The notes beneath the pieces are model-generated. The model was not told the origin of the DNA. It worked only from the letters and a program-made list of their open reading frames with translations, and did not search any database. From positions 1 to 23,253 of the IMG/VR virus record IMGVR_UViG_3300038825_000655: a stretch of 23,253 nucleotides of DNA; one strand, 5' to 3'. The translations under genes were made by a program, and so were the position numbers. This DNA comes from a virus. This document shows positions 14,465-22,313 of this stretch, in pieces; position 1 is the first letter of the stretch, and each line of letters opens with the position of its first letter.

Positions 14465-14974
14465 ATGGCGCAAACCACTTTTTCTGGACCCGTTAAATCT
14501 TTGGCTGGGTTTATTACCGCTGGCGTAAATAGCAGTGTTAGCTTGTCTTCTGACACTACGCTTACTGTAGCTGCTCATGCCGGTAAAATTATTATGTTGA
14601 ACGATGCAGATGGTAAGTTTACTTTGCCTTCTATTTCTTCAGCTACTCCTAATGATCCTACTTCTCCCGATCAAGCAAACAATATCGGTGCTTCGTTTTT
14701 CTTTTATGTAGAAACCGCAGCAACCGATCTTGACATCTTGACTGACGGCACTGACAAGTTTGTTGGCGCTGTGATAGTCGCTATTGATGACAGCACTAAG
14801 AAAGCTTTTGTCCCAGCGGCAAGCAATGATGTTATAACGCTTAACGGCACCACCAAAGGCGGGATTGTTGGTAGCGTTATTAAGGTGACTGCTATCGATA
14901 CTGCAACTTATCTCGTTCATGATTCTTTATTAATCGGTTCAGGAACTATTGTTACTCCTTTTGCTGACGCTTAA
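14465..14974 (+). CDS. Beta-rich probable virion protein
   Basis: 169 residues from the ATG at 14465, preferred because AAGAGGTG lies six bases upstream. An in-frame GTG at 14456 overlaps that ribosome-binding site and would add three residues. The start AQTTFSGPVKSLAGFITAG, then Ser/Thr/Ala/Gly-rich strands, resembles small beta-structured virion proteins of marine phages (head fibre or decoration-like). It has no cysteines and no long helices. It is the first gene after the capsid terminator, so it needs its own promoter or readthrough. I saw no convincing sigma-70 promoter in 14366-14464. Confidence 0.72.
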   Translation: MAQTTFSGPVKSLAGFITAGVNSSVSLSSDTTLTVAAHAGKIIMLNDADGKFTLPSISSATPNDPTSPDQANNIGASFFFYVETAATDLDILTDGTDKFVGAVIVAIDDSTKKAFVPAASNDVITLNGTTKGGIVGSVIKVTAIDTATYLVHDSLLIGSGTIVTPFADA

Positions 14975-14997
14975 TAAGATAACTTTAGGAGAACAAC

Positions 14998-15399
14998 ATG
15001 GCTGATGCAGTCACTTCACAAACTATCCAGGACGGTGAGCGTAAAGCCGTCCTAAAGTTTACTAATGTCAGTGATGGAACCGGCGAGACAAATGTAGTTA
15101 AAGTCGATGTTTCTTCTTTAGCTGCAAACTCGTCTGGACAAGCTTGTACTAAAGTAACTGTCGCGCAAATATGGTGGCAGTGTGTTGGTATGGGTGTTGA
15201 GCTTTTGTTTGACGCTACCGCTAACGTTTTAGTTATTGGCTTGTCTCCAGATAGTAACGGTTATCATGACTATACTCCTTTTACTGGTATTCCAAATAAT
15301 GCCGGTACTGGCGTAACAGGAGACATTTTGTTTACGACTATCGGTGCAAGCGCAAATGACACTTATACTGTTATTCTTGAACTGATAAAGGAATATTAA
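14998..15399 (+). CDS. Conserved probable virion protein
   Basis: 133 residues with a compact beta-rich composition: DGERKAVLKFTNVSDGTGETN near the N-terminus (21 residues, described in two parts as DGERKAVLKF and TNVSDGTGE), a central WWQCVGMGVELLFDATANVLV and a C-terminal strand YTVILELIKEY. Proteins with this pattern occur beside capsid and adaptor genes in marine phages. It has a strong ribosome-binding site (TTTAGGAGAACAAC) and its stop overlaps the next ATG by one base. A head or neck structural role is inferred from context, and the family function is not established. Confidence 0.73.
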   Translation: MADAVTSQTIQDGERKAVLKFTNVSDGTGETNVVKVDVSSLAANSSGQACTKVTVAQIWWQCVGMGVELLFDATANVLVIGLSPDSNGYHDYTPFTGIPNNAGTGVTGDILFTTIGASANDTYTVILELIKEY

Positions 15400-16079
15400 T
15401 GACAACCTCTGGGACTAGAGATTTTGAGCCAGATGTAGCGGAATATATCGAGGAAGCATTTGAACGATGTGGCCTTGAGTTTCGCACAGGTTATGACGGG
15501 ATTACCGCAAGGCGATCCCTTAACCTGCTTCTGGCTGATTGGGCTAATCGTGGCTTAAACCAATGGACAATTGAAAATACAACAACAACCTTGACTCAAG
15601 GTGCTGAGTCCATTGACTTAACATCATCAACAATAGACGTATTGGATGTTGTTATTAGAAGAACTGAAGGCGGTACTACTACAGATATTCAAATGGCCCA
15701 GGTTAGTAGATCTGCTTATTGGAACATTCCAACTAAAGACACTCAATCTAGACCTACCCAGTGGTTTTTAGACAAACAAATAACGCCAAAGCTTTATATT
15801 TGGCCAGCTTCTGAAAATAACACAGATCAACTTTTGATCAATAGGCTCATAAGAATTGAAGACGCAAGTGCTAGTGCAAACACAATGGATATGCCGTTTA
15901 GGTTTTATCCTTGTTTAGCGGCAGGTCTTGCATATTATATAGCTCTTAAGAAAGCACCTGACAGAGTAGAAATGCTTAAATCTTTTTACGAAGAGGAGTT
16001 TTCTAGAGCGGCAGATCAAGATGAAAGTAGAGCATCTTTGTTTGTAGCTCCTAGTTTAAGAAGCTATAGGAGAGCATAA
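15399..16079 (+). CDS. Head-tail adaptor (gp4/gp11-like)
   Basis: 226 residues. The N-terminal helical part (DVAEYIEEAFERCGLEFRTG, then RRSLNLLLADWANRGLNQW) is the pattern of podovirus adaptor proteins that ring the portal (compare P22 gp4 and T7 gp11). The middle is beta-rich with a conserved-looking RPTQWFLDKQITPKLYIWP (about 119-137). The C-terminal helix pair (AAGLAYYIALKKAPDRVEML) precedes a basic tail. It starts by TAATG overlap with the preceding gene and ends the same way on the next. Assignment is from family pattern and position between capsid and fibre. The homologue type (P22 versus T7) cannot be fixed by eye. Confidence 0.78.
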   Translation: MTTSGTRDFEPDVAEYIEEAFERCGLEFRTGYDGITARRSLNLLLADWANRGLNQWTIENTTTTLTQGAESIDLTSSTIDVLDVVIRRTEGGTTTDIQMAQVSRSAYWNIPTKDTQSRPTQWFLDKQITPKLYIWPASENNTDQLLINRLIRIEDASASANTMDMPFRFYPCLAAGLAYYIALKKAPDRVEMLKSFYEEEFSRAADQDESRASLFVAPSLRSYRRA

Positions 16080-16414
16080 TGGCTTATGCTTCTGGGAAGT
16101 ATGCCATTGCGATATGCGATCGATGTGGGTTTAGGTATAAGTATGCCCAGCTTCGCAGAGAATGGACTGGCTTTAGAGTTTGTAGCGAATGCTATGAGCC
16201 CAAAGAGCCTCAATTAGAGCCGCTTCCTCATGTTTCTGACGCAGAAGCTTTACGCAACCCAAGACCTGAAACAGGACTTATTGTAGGATTTGGCGTTGTA
16301 AGGACAATAGATCCTAATCAAATGATTACTCCTACTGGGGATTCAATTGGTTCAGAGTTTGAAGGGTCTGGCGGAACGGGAGAAGTTGGTACTGTAACAG
16401 TGGTGACCTCATGA
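16079..16414 (+). CDS. Small zinc-ribbon-like protein
   Basis: 111 residues. CDRC (C14, C17) and CSEC (C36, C39), 18 residues apart, with FRYKYAQLRREWTGFRV between them, form a probable four-cysteine zinc ribbon. The C-terminal half (from about 45) is Pro/Gly-rich and likely extended (GSGGTGEVGTVTVVTS). Similar short proteins lie among adaptor genes in marine phages. The one-base overlap upstream and the four-base ATGA overlap downstream place it firmly in the adaptor operon. It may be a minor neck protein or an assembly helper. No catalytic motif is visible. Confidence 0.77.
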   Translation: MAYASGKYAIAICDRCGFRYKYAQLRREWTGFRVCSECYEPKEPQLEPLPHVSDAEALRNPRPETGLIVGFGVVRTIDPNQMITPTGDSIGSEFEGSGGTGEVGTVTVVTS

Positions 16415-17046
16415 GCTTTACATATGCAAGTTTAAAAAGCGCAGTACAAAACTACTGTGAGACTTCAGAGTCAACGTTTGTAAGCGATCTTCCTGTTTTT
16501 ATCCAGGAAGCAGAAGAGCGTATATTAAAGAATGTACAGCTTCCTGTGTTTCGAAAAAACGTTACAGGAACATCTTCAATAAACAATACTTATGTTTCTA
16601 CGCCTACTGACTTTTTAGCGCCGTATAGCCTTGCTGTTGTTTCTGGGAATGTATACACCTACCTTCTTTTCAAGCATGTCTCTTTTATAAGAGATTACAC
16701 GCCCAATCCTGCAACAACTGGATTGCCAAAGTATTACGCTTTGTTTGACGATACAACTTTTATTGTTGCGCCAACACCAGATCAAAGCTACGAGTTTGAG
16801 CTTCATTACAAGTATAGGCCCGTATCATTGACCGCTGGTGCTGAATCAGGAACAACATGGTTATCAACAAATGCTCCAGACGCAATGCTTTATGGAACTT
16901 TAGTTGAAGCAGCTACGTTCTTGAAAGTACCTGAAGAAGTTGGACAATATGAGCAAAGGTTTCAAATGGCCCTAGAAGGACTACAAAAGATTGGCGCAGG
17001 TTATGGGTCTAGGGATGAATATAGATATGATATCGCAAGGGGATAA
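16411..17046 (+). CDS. Adaptor / neck protein, SU10-adaptor-like
   Basis: 211 residues. The N-terminal helices (YASLKSAVQNYCETSESTF and FIQEAEERILKNVQLP) are followed by a beta-rich middle (TPTDFLAPYSLAV; GLPKYYALFDDTTFIVAPTP), then YKYRPVSLTAG and a C-terminal helix pair (DAMLYGTLVEAATFLKVPEE, FQMALEGLQKIG). This layout matches the phage adaptor family typified by podovirus SU10, which joins portal to nozzle. Start by ATGA overlap; AAGGGG near its end serves the next gene. With the gene at 15399 it probably builds the neck. The order adaptor, zinc ribbon, adaptor appears compact and coupled. Confidence 0.77.
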   Translation: MSFTYASLKSAVQNYCETSESTFVSDLPVFIQEAEERILKNVQLPVFRKNVTGTSSINNTYVSTPTDFLAPYSLAVVSGNVYTYLLFKHVSFIRDYTPNPATTGLPKYYALFDDTTFIVAPTPDQSYEFELHYKYRPVSLTAGAESGTTWLSTNAPDAMLYGTLVEAATFLKVPEEVGQYEQRFQMALEGLQKIGAGYGSRDEYRYDIARG

Positions 17047-17048
17047 CA

Positions 17049-17339
17049 TTGTTTAGCGTAGAAGTCTCAGCGACTCCAGGTTCTGTAAATGTTCAGACAA
17101 CAGAAGGTCGCGGAATGAACTCAGAAGAGATTGCAGCAAATGCAGTCGCTAAAATAATTAGTATTAGTGATACTGCTGATCCAATTATTAAAGCCCAGGC
17201 AGAAGCTTTTAGAGATCGCATGTATTGGGTTATTGTTGCTGCATGCGATCAATCTATAAAGAGTGACAGAACTACGTTGTTTAACTTATTTAAAACAAAC
17301 GGTCATGGCGATATGGCTGAAATATTGAGGACTTTATAA
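17049..17339 (+). CDS. Small conserved protein with TTG start
   Basis: 96 residues. The start is the TTG at 17049, two bases after the previous stop, with AAGGGG six bases upstream. The first in-frame ATG would be residue 23 and would lose a conserved-looking beginning (FSVEVSATPGSVNV). The N-terminal third is extended; the rest is helical (SEEIAANAVAKIISISDTAD; IKAQAEAFRDRMYWVIVAAC). I know similar short proteins from marine phage tail regions, without assigned role. The stop overlaps the next ATG by one base. A rare start in a structural operon suggests deliberately low expression. Confidence 0.68.
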   Translation: MFSVEVSATPGSVNVQTTEGRGMNSEEIAANAVAKIISISDTADPIIKAQAEAFRDRMYWVIVAACDQSIKSDRTTLFNLFKTNGHGDMAEILRTL

Positions 17340-17809
17340 TGGCTATTGATCAGGCAATGTGTACGTCTTTTAAGCAAGAAATCTTGCAAGGCATTCATAA
17401 CTTTACTAGCGGATCTGGTGGTGGAACAACGACCACAACTGGTTCTGGCAATACTTTTAAGATTGCTCTTTACACTTCTAGCGCAAGTTTAGGTGCGGGA
17501 ACAACTGCTTATACCACAAGTAATGAAGTTTCTGGAACGGGATACACGGCAGCGGGAAATACATTAACTAATGTTACCCCTACCACATCTTCAACTACCG
17601 CTCTTACAGACTTTGCAGACACAACGTGGTCAAGCAGCACCATTACGGCGAGAGGAGCATTAATTTATAACTCCTCAACGACTGCCGGATCTGCTAATAG
17701 AGCAGTAGTTGTTCTTGATTTCGGTGCCGATAAAACTTCAACAAGCGGAGATTTTACTGTTCAGTTTCCTGCTGCTGGAGCAAGCACTGCAATTATAAGA
17801 ATCGCATAG
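17339..17809 (+). CDS. Probable virion / tail-associated beta protein
   Basis: 156 residues, very rich in Thr, Ser, Gly and Ala. The start MAIDQAMCTSFKQEILQGIH, a Gly/Thr-rich linker, then FKIALYTSSASLGAGTTAYT and a NEVSGTGYTAAGNTL pattern are typical of a family of phage virion proteins found next to tail fibre genes. The C-terminal strands (AVVVLDFGADKT; FTVQFPA) complete a likely beta-sandwich. No helices after residue 25. It starts by TAATG overlap and its TAG stop overlaps the ribosome-binding site of the next gene. Exact position in the virion is not known. Confidence 0.74.
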   Translation: MAIDQAMCTSFKQEILQGIHNFTSGSGGGTTTTTGSGNTFKIALYTSSASLGAGTTAYTTSNEVSGTGYTAAGNTLTNVTPTTSSTTALTDFADTTWSSSTITARGALIYNSSTTAGSANRAVVVLDFGADKTSTSGDFTVQFPAAGASTAIIRIA

Positions 17810-17818
17810 GAATAATAT

Positions 17819-18784
17819 GTGGCCGATGTTACCGTTGCATTTGAAGGATGGAATAGCTCAACCCATGGCTGGGGCGAAGGCCCTTGGGGTGAAGGTGTTG
17901 CAGTACCTGGAGCAACAGGTGCAGTCGGTTCAGTTACAATTTCCGCAGATGCAAACGTTACTGTCACGGGTATCGCTGCAACAGGTTCTGTTGGAACCGC
18001 TACAGCCTCTGCTGATGCGGATGTATCAGTTACTGGCGTTTCCGCAACAGGGTCTGTTGGTTCGGTTACGGTATCGGCTGACGCAAATGTGGCAGTTACA
18101 GGTATTTCTGCGACCGGAGCGGTCGGAAGTGTCACTGTTACAGCAGATTCAATCACGACTGTCACAGGCGTTTCTGCCACCGGAGCGGTCGGAACAGTTA
18201 CGGTATCGGCTGATGCGATTGTCTCTGTATCGGGCGTTGCCGGAACGGGAGCAGTTGGAACAGTTACAGTTTCAATCGACGCGCTGGTTACTCCTACAGG
18301 CGTTTCAGCGACAGGCTCAGTTGGCGCAGCTACGGTTAGCGCAGATGCTACAGTTGAAGCAACGGGATCTAGCGGAACAGGCTCCGTTGGAAGCGTTACA
18401 ATTGAAGCAGATGCATTGGTTACGCCAACAGGAATCGCAGCTACAGGATCTGTCGGAACCGTTACCACAAAAACGAGCAATACCTTCCCAGTTACGGGCG
18501 TTTCTGCGACAGGTCAGGTCGGGACTGTTAGCTTTGTTGGTAACGTCACTATTGAAGTTACTGGAGTTAGTGCTCAAGGCGAAGTCGGGCAAGTTTTGGT
18601 CTGGGGCAAAATCATTCCTGGACAAGATGCAAATTGGCAAGCGATTGATGAAAGTCAATCACCAAACTGGCAAAATATTGACGAAAGCCAAACACCAAAT
18701 TGGCAAGCGATTGATGAAAGTCAATTACCAAACTGGCAAAATATTGACGAAAGCCAAACACCAAATTGGCAAGAGGTAGCATAA
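17819..18784 (+). CDS. Repeat-built tail/fibre-associated protein (ten 22-residue repeats)
   Basis: 321 residues from a GTG at 17819, with AGGAA six bases upstream. The N-terminal 31 residues (MADVTVAFEGWNSSTHGWGE and more Gly/Trp) form a distinct cap. Residues 32-251 are ten contiguous 22-residue repeats of the type ATGSVGTVTVSADANVTVTG, plus a partial eleventh. Every unit predicts beta strands and turns, so the whole is probably an elongated beta fibre or solenoid. Residues 270-321 are 11-residue PNWQAIDESQ-type repeats. An ATG two bases upstream opens another frame of similar length. Third-base changes between the 11-residue repeats (AAT/AAC, GAT/GAC, AGT/AGC) are silent only in this frame, so this frame is the coding one. 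It is probably a tail-fibre partner of the next gene. Confidence 0.8.
   Translation: MADVTVAFEGWNSSTHGWGEGPWGEGVAVPGATGAVGSVTISADANVTVTGIAATGSVGTATASADADVSVTGVSATGSVGSVTVSADANVAVTGISATGAVGSVTVTADSITTVTGVSATGAVGTVTVSADAIVSVSGVAGTGAVGTVTVSIDALVTPTGVSATGSVGAATVSADATVEATGSSGTGSVGSVTIEADALVTPTGIAATGSVGTVTTKTSNTFPVTGVSATGQVGTVSFVGNVTIEVTGVSAQGEVGQVLVWGKIIPGQDANWQAIDESQSPNWQNIDESQTPNWQAIDESQLPNWQNIDESQTPNWQEVA
17912..18605 (+). repeat. 66-nt coding repeats, ten plus partial copy
   Basis: In-frame 66-nt units begin at 17912 and continue to 18571, followed by a partial unit. Each encodes (A/G)TG(S/A)VG..T....D....V.G. The units diverge at the DNA level but keep the protein pattern, consistent with old internal duplication under selection. 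Confidence 0.85.
18630..18775 (+). repeat. 66-nt near-perfect tandem repeat made of two 33-nt halves
   Basis: Copies begin at 18630, 18696 and (partial) 18762, identical except for one base in the first 66. Each consists of two related 33-nt halves encoding NWQAIDESQSP and NWQNIDESQTP types. The high identity indicates a recent duplication, in contrast with the old repeats just before it. Confidence 0.88.
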
Positions 18785-18785
18785 A

Positions 18786-21700
18786 ATGGCAACGTATGTA
18801 AATGACCTTCGATTAAAAGAGATTTCCACAGGGGATGAATCGGGAACTTGGGGAACTTCCACCAATACCAATTTAGAACTTATCGGTGAAGCACTAGGCT
18901 ACGCTACTCAGCAAGTCTTTAGCTCAGATGCAGATGCGACAACTACCGTTGCAGATGGTGCGTCTGATCCTGCTCGAGCAATGTATTTTAAGATTACTTC
19001 CGCTGGCAACTTGACAGCCACAAGAACCTGTACGATTGCGCCTAATACTGTAAGCCGCGTCATGTTCATTGAGAACGCAACCAGTGGATCTCAATCGATT
19101 GCGATTTCTCAAGGCTCAGGCGCGAACGTCACGATTGCCACGGGCAAGACGGCGGTTGTTTACCTCGATGGTGCTGGCAGCGGAGCCGCAGTTGTTGATG
19201 CGATGGCTGGGGTTGATCCGGGTGTTACCGATACGCTGGCTGAGGTGTTGGTTGCGGGTAATGTCACCGGAGGGACAGACCTTTCGATCTCTATAGGCGA
19301 CGATTTTAAAACCTTAACCGCAGGAACCTCCAACTTACGTTTAGGTGTCAACGCGGGTGATGCGATTGCAAGCGGTGGTAACTACAACGTAGTCGTAGGC
19401 GATGAGGCTGGTACTGCGATTACTACGGGTGATGAAAATGTGGCAGTAGGTTATAACGCATTACCTGCGGCTACAACCGCAAGTCAAAATACAGCAGTCG
19501 GTGCGTCAGCTTTGTTAAGCAATACCTCTGGGCAATATAATAGTGCGCTGGGCCGTGAAGCACTGAAGTACAACACTTCAGGAGCTTACAATACAGCAAT
19601 GGGAAGAACAGCTTTAGCGGCAAACACAACAGCCTCTAACAACACTGCTTTCGGTTACGCTTCCTTACAAGCAAACACCACAGGTAGAGACAACACGGCT
19701 CTGGGTTATAGCGCAGGAGCAACTAACACTACTGGACTTGAGAATACCGCCATTGGTATGTACGCCTTGAGATTCAATACTACAGGAGAAACAAACGTTG
19801 CTGTAGGCTTACAGGCGCTTCACCGAAATACAACGGCTAGTAACAATACGGCTGTTGGTAGAAATGCTATGGAGGCAAACACCACAGGTGCTGAAAACGC
19901 GGCCCTTGGTACTCTTTCGGCAAGCTCCAATACTGAAGGAACTGCAAATACCGCGCTAGGAGCGTATGCGCTTAGAAATGATACATTAGGAAGTAGAAGT
20001 GTAGCGGTAGGACATCAAGCACTTAACGCACAAAACTTTACTTCGGCTACAAGTGCTTACAACGTAGCTGTTGGTGCTAATGCAGGAGTCGCAGTAACCA
20101 CAGGCATCCAAAACACGCTTATCGGTGGTCTAGCAGCGGATGCACTTACTACAGGAATCCATAACGTAGCGTTAGGTTATGCCGCGCTAACAACGGACAC
20201 ACAAGGAAGTGCCTCTGTTGCAATAGGTAATGAGGCTCTTAGCACTCAAAACTTTACTTCTGCCACGGATACTTACAATACAGCAGTAGGCGACCAAGCA
20301 GGTAAAGCAGTAACCACGGGCGTTCAAAACACCCTCATCGGTGGTCTTGCGGGAGATGCAATTACAACAGGCGAATATCTGGTGGCTATTGGTGCGTCTG
20401 CCCTAGGAGGAAACACCACAGGATCAAGAAATGTGGCTGTTGGGCGAAGGGCTTTATTTGTAAACACAACAGCAAGTGGCAACGTAGGAGTGGGTTATCA
20501 TGCTTTAACCGCAAACACCACGGGTGGTGACAACACAGCCGTAGGAGACAATGCGCTTCAGGCAAACACCACGGGTACAGAAAACGTAGCAGTAGGATCC
20601 GCAGCCCTTGACGCAAGTAGCACTGGATCTGAAAACGTAGCTGTCGGTTATGCTGCTTTGTCAGGCGCAACCACAGCATCTTACAACACCGCAGTGGGTA
20701 GGAGTGCTTTACTAGTAAACAGCTCAGGCGCTAGCAATACAGCGGTTGGTAAATCAGCTTTATCAACAAACACCACAGGTAATAGAAATACAGCTTTAGG
20801 TTTTGAAGCAGCAGAATTATCTACAGCTTCAGATAACGTAGCAATTGGTTATAAAGCCCTAGATACCACTAGTAGCGGAAGTAACAATACAGCCGTTGGC
20901 ACAGAGGCGATGGATGCTAATACTACAGGTTCAGCGAACGTAGCCGTAGGTTATAGAGCATTAGATGCTAATACAACAGCTTCTAACAACACAGCAATTG
21001 GTCAATCAGCACTTGGGGCAAACACCACAGGTGGTGACAACACGGCACTAGGCAGAGATGCTTTAGGAGCTAACACAACAGCTTCTAATAATACTGCTGG
21101 TAGAATGTCTCTATCGTTAAACACAACTGGAGCAGGAAACACAGGAGTAGGATTATCTGCTTTAAGAAATAATACGACAGCGGATAATAACATTGCTGTG
21201 GGTATGCAAGCTTTAAACACTAATACAACTGGAGCAAGCAATGTAGCTATTGGTAGGGATGCTTTATACGCAAACACCACAGGTGCTAATAACACAGCGG
21301 TTGGGTATATTGCTTTAGATGCAAATATTGACGGCAATGGAAACACTGCTTTAGGAGAAAGTGCGCTAACAAGCAATACAACCGCAGATAACAATACCGC
21401 AGTGGGTAAAAATGCACTGGAATTAAACGCCACAGGAGAATCTAATGTCGCCGTTGGTAATAATTCGTTAAAGAACAACACTGCCGGAGAAAATACTGCG
21501 CTTGGTTCTGCTGCCCTACAAAACAATACCTCAGGCACAGAAAACGTAGCAACGGGGACTAATGCTTTAGACCACAACACTACTGGTTCTTTCAATATAG
21601 CTATCGGAGTACACGCGCTGACGGCAGACACTAAAGGTAGTCGCTCTGTAGCAATTGGTAGAAGAACTCTATACGCGCAAAACTTTACTTCTTCTACAGA

Positions 21701-22304
21701 TGCTTACAATGTAGCTGTAGGCTTTGAAGCAGGTAATGATATAACCACAGGCACAAGCAACACCCTTATAGGTGGTCTTGCTGGTGATGCGATTACTACA
21801 GGTAGCTGGAATGTCCTAGTTGGCAGAGACGCAGGTGGCGCACTAACCACAGGCGGCGACAACACATTCATTGGCCCACAAGCCGGACTGTCGATGACTA
21901 CCGGCGACAACAACACCATCATTGGTAACTTCCAAGGCAACGAAGACGGCCTTGACATCCGCACCGCAAGCAATTACATCGTCTTGTCAGATGGCGATGG
22001 CAATGTCGGCTTAACAATTAAAGATGATGGCACAAATAAAATCATCTACGGGTACGACACAAAGTCCTTTGCCGCTGGTCAGACTCTCCCCTCCTCCACT
22101 GACTATGACGATATTAAATTTCCGGGGATGTACAGGGTTGATAACAACGCTACAAACGCACCCTCAAATACCTATCATGCTTTGGTTGTTTTTGGGAACG
22201 CCGACAACGTAACTAGTCAAATTGCAGTTGGAATCGCGACCACTAACACATATTTGCGCTCGTTTAACACAAGCTGGACTTCTTGGGCGCGTTTAGACAC
22301 GTAA
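18786..22304 (+). CDS. Giant tail fibre / adhesin with ~50 beta-roll repeats
   Basis: 1172 residues; probable receptor-binding fibre. Residues 1-165 are a conserved virion-attachment domain: MATYVNDLRLKEISTGDESG, then TWGTSTNTNLELIGEAL, a start common to marine phage fibres. Residues about 188-1050 are roughly fifty 17-residue repeats with consensus NTTGxxNTAVGxxALxx, resembling YadA-head-type left-handed beta-rolls, which are trimeric in bacterial adhesins. Three units of a longer 72-residue super-repeat begin at 19980, 20196 and 21627. A linker (1050-1110) leads to a C-terminal segment (about 1114-1172) with PGMYRVDNN and ending SFNTSWTSWARLDT, like pyocin-knob domains at fibre tips. No peptidase S74 chaperone is seen. 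GAGG lies nine bases upstream of the ATG. Confidence 0.85.
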   Translation: MATYVNDLRLKEISTGDESGTWGTSTNTNLELIGEALGYATQQVFSSDADATTTVADGASDPARAMYFKITSAGNLTATRTCTIAPNTVSRVMFIENATSGSQSIAISQGSGANVTIATGKTAVVYLDGAGSGAAVVDAMAGVDPGVTDTLAEVLVAGNVTGGTDLSISIGDDFKTLTAGTSNLRLGVNAGDAIASGGNYNVVVGDEAGTAITTGDENVAVGYNALPAATTASQNTAVGASALLSNTSGQYNSALGREALKYNTSGAYNTAMGRTALAANTTASNNTAFGYASLQANTTGRDNTALGYSAGATNTTGLENTAIGMYALRFNTTGETNVAVGLQALHRNTTASNNTAVGRNAMEANTTGAENAALGTLSASSNTEGTANTALGAYALRNDTLGSRSVAVGHQALNAQNFTSATSAYNVAVGANAGVAVTTGIQNTLIGGLAADALTTGIHNVALGYAALTTDTQGSASVAIGNEALSTQNFTSATDTYNTAVGDQAGKAVTTGVQNTLIGGLAGDAITTGEYLVAIGASALGGNTTGSRNVAVGRRALFVNTTASGNVGVGYHALTANTTGGDNTAVGDNALQANTTGTENVAVGSAALDASSTGSENVAVGYAALSGATTASYNTAVGRSALLVNSSGASNTAVGKSALSTNTTGNRNTALGFEAAELSTASDNVAIGYKALDTTSSGSNNTAVGTEAMDANTTGSANVAVGYRALDANTTASNNTAIGQSALGANTTGGDNTALGRDALGANTTASNNTAGRMSLSLNTTGAGNTGVGLSALRNNTTADNNIAVGMQALNTNTTGASNVAIGRDALYANTTGANNTAVGYIALDANIDGNGNTALGESALTSNTTADNNTAVGKNALELNATGESNVAVGNNSLKNNTAGENTALGSAALQNNTSGTENVATGTNALDHNTTGSFNIAIGVHALTADTKGSRSVAIGRRTLYAQNFTSSTDAYNVAVGFEAGNDITTGTSNTLIGGLAGDAITTGSWNVLVGRDAGGALTTGGDNTFIGPQAGLSMTTGDNNTIIGNFQGNEDGLDIRTASNYIVLSDGDGNVGLTIKDDGTNKIIYGYDTKSFAAGQTLPSSTDYDDIKFPGMYRVDNNATNAPSNTYHALVVFGNADNVTSQIAVGIATTNTYLRSFNTSWTSWARLDT
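19348..21950 (+). repeat. ~50 tandem 51-nt coding repeats
   Basis: Seventeen-codon units with NTTGxxNTAVGxxALxx consensus run through the fibre gene. A few units are one residue short: NTAGRMSLSL near 21091-21106 (the usual Val is missing), NTAGENTALG near 21478, and STASDNVAIG near 20820. The frame is kept throughout. Confidence 0.85.
19980..21842 (+). repeat. 72-residue super-repeat, three copies
   Basis: A 216-nt compound unit begins at 19980 and again at 20196 (tandem), with a third copy at 21627, about 1.2 kb later. Each encodes DT.GS.SVA.G, then AQNFTS-type, YN.AVG, TTG.(Q/S)NTLIGGLA.DA and TTG....VG. The AQNFTS insertion breaks the 17-residue period in each copy. Confidence 0.8.
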
Positions 22305-22313
22305 GGAAAAACT

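Noticed and set aside
17761-18480. 239-codon leftward frame with Thr/Pro/Val repeats
   Set aside because: Antisense shadow of the repeat gene; no ribosome-binding site and no independent support.
17817-18779. 320-codon frame overlapping the 22-residue-repeat gene
   Set aside because: Open because repeats without stops in one frame tend to stay open in others; codon changes between repeats are silent only in the other frame.
21002-21631. 209-codon leftward frame inside the fibre gene
   Set aside because: Antisense shadow of the 51-nt repeats.
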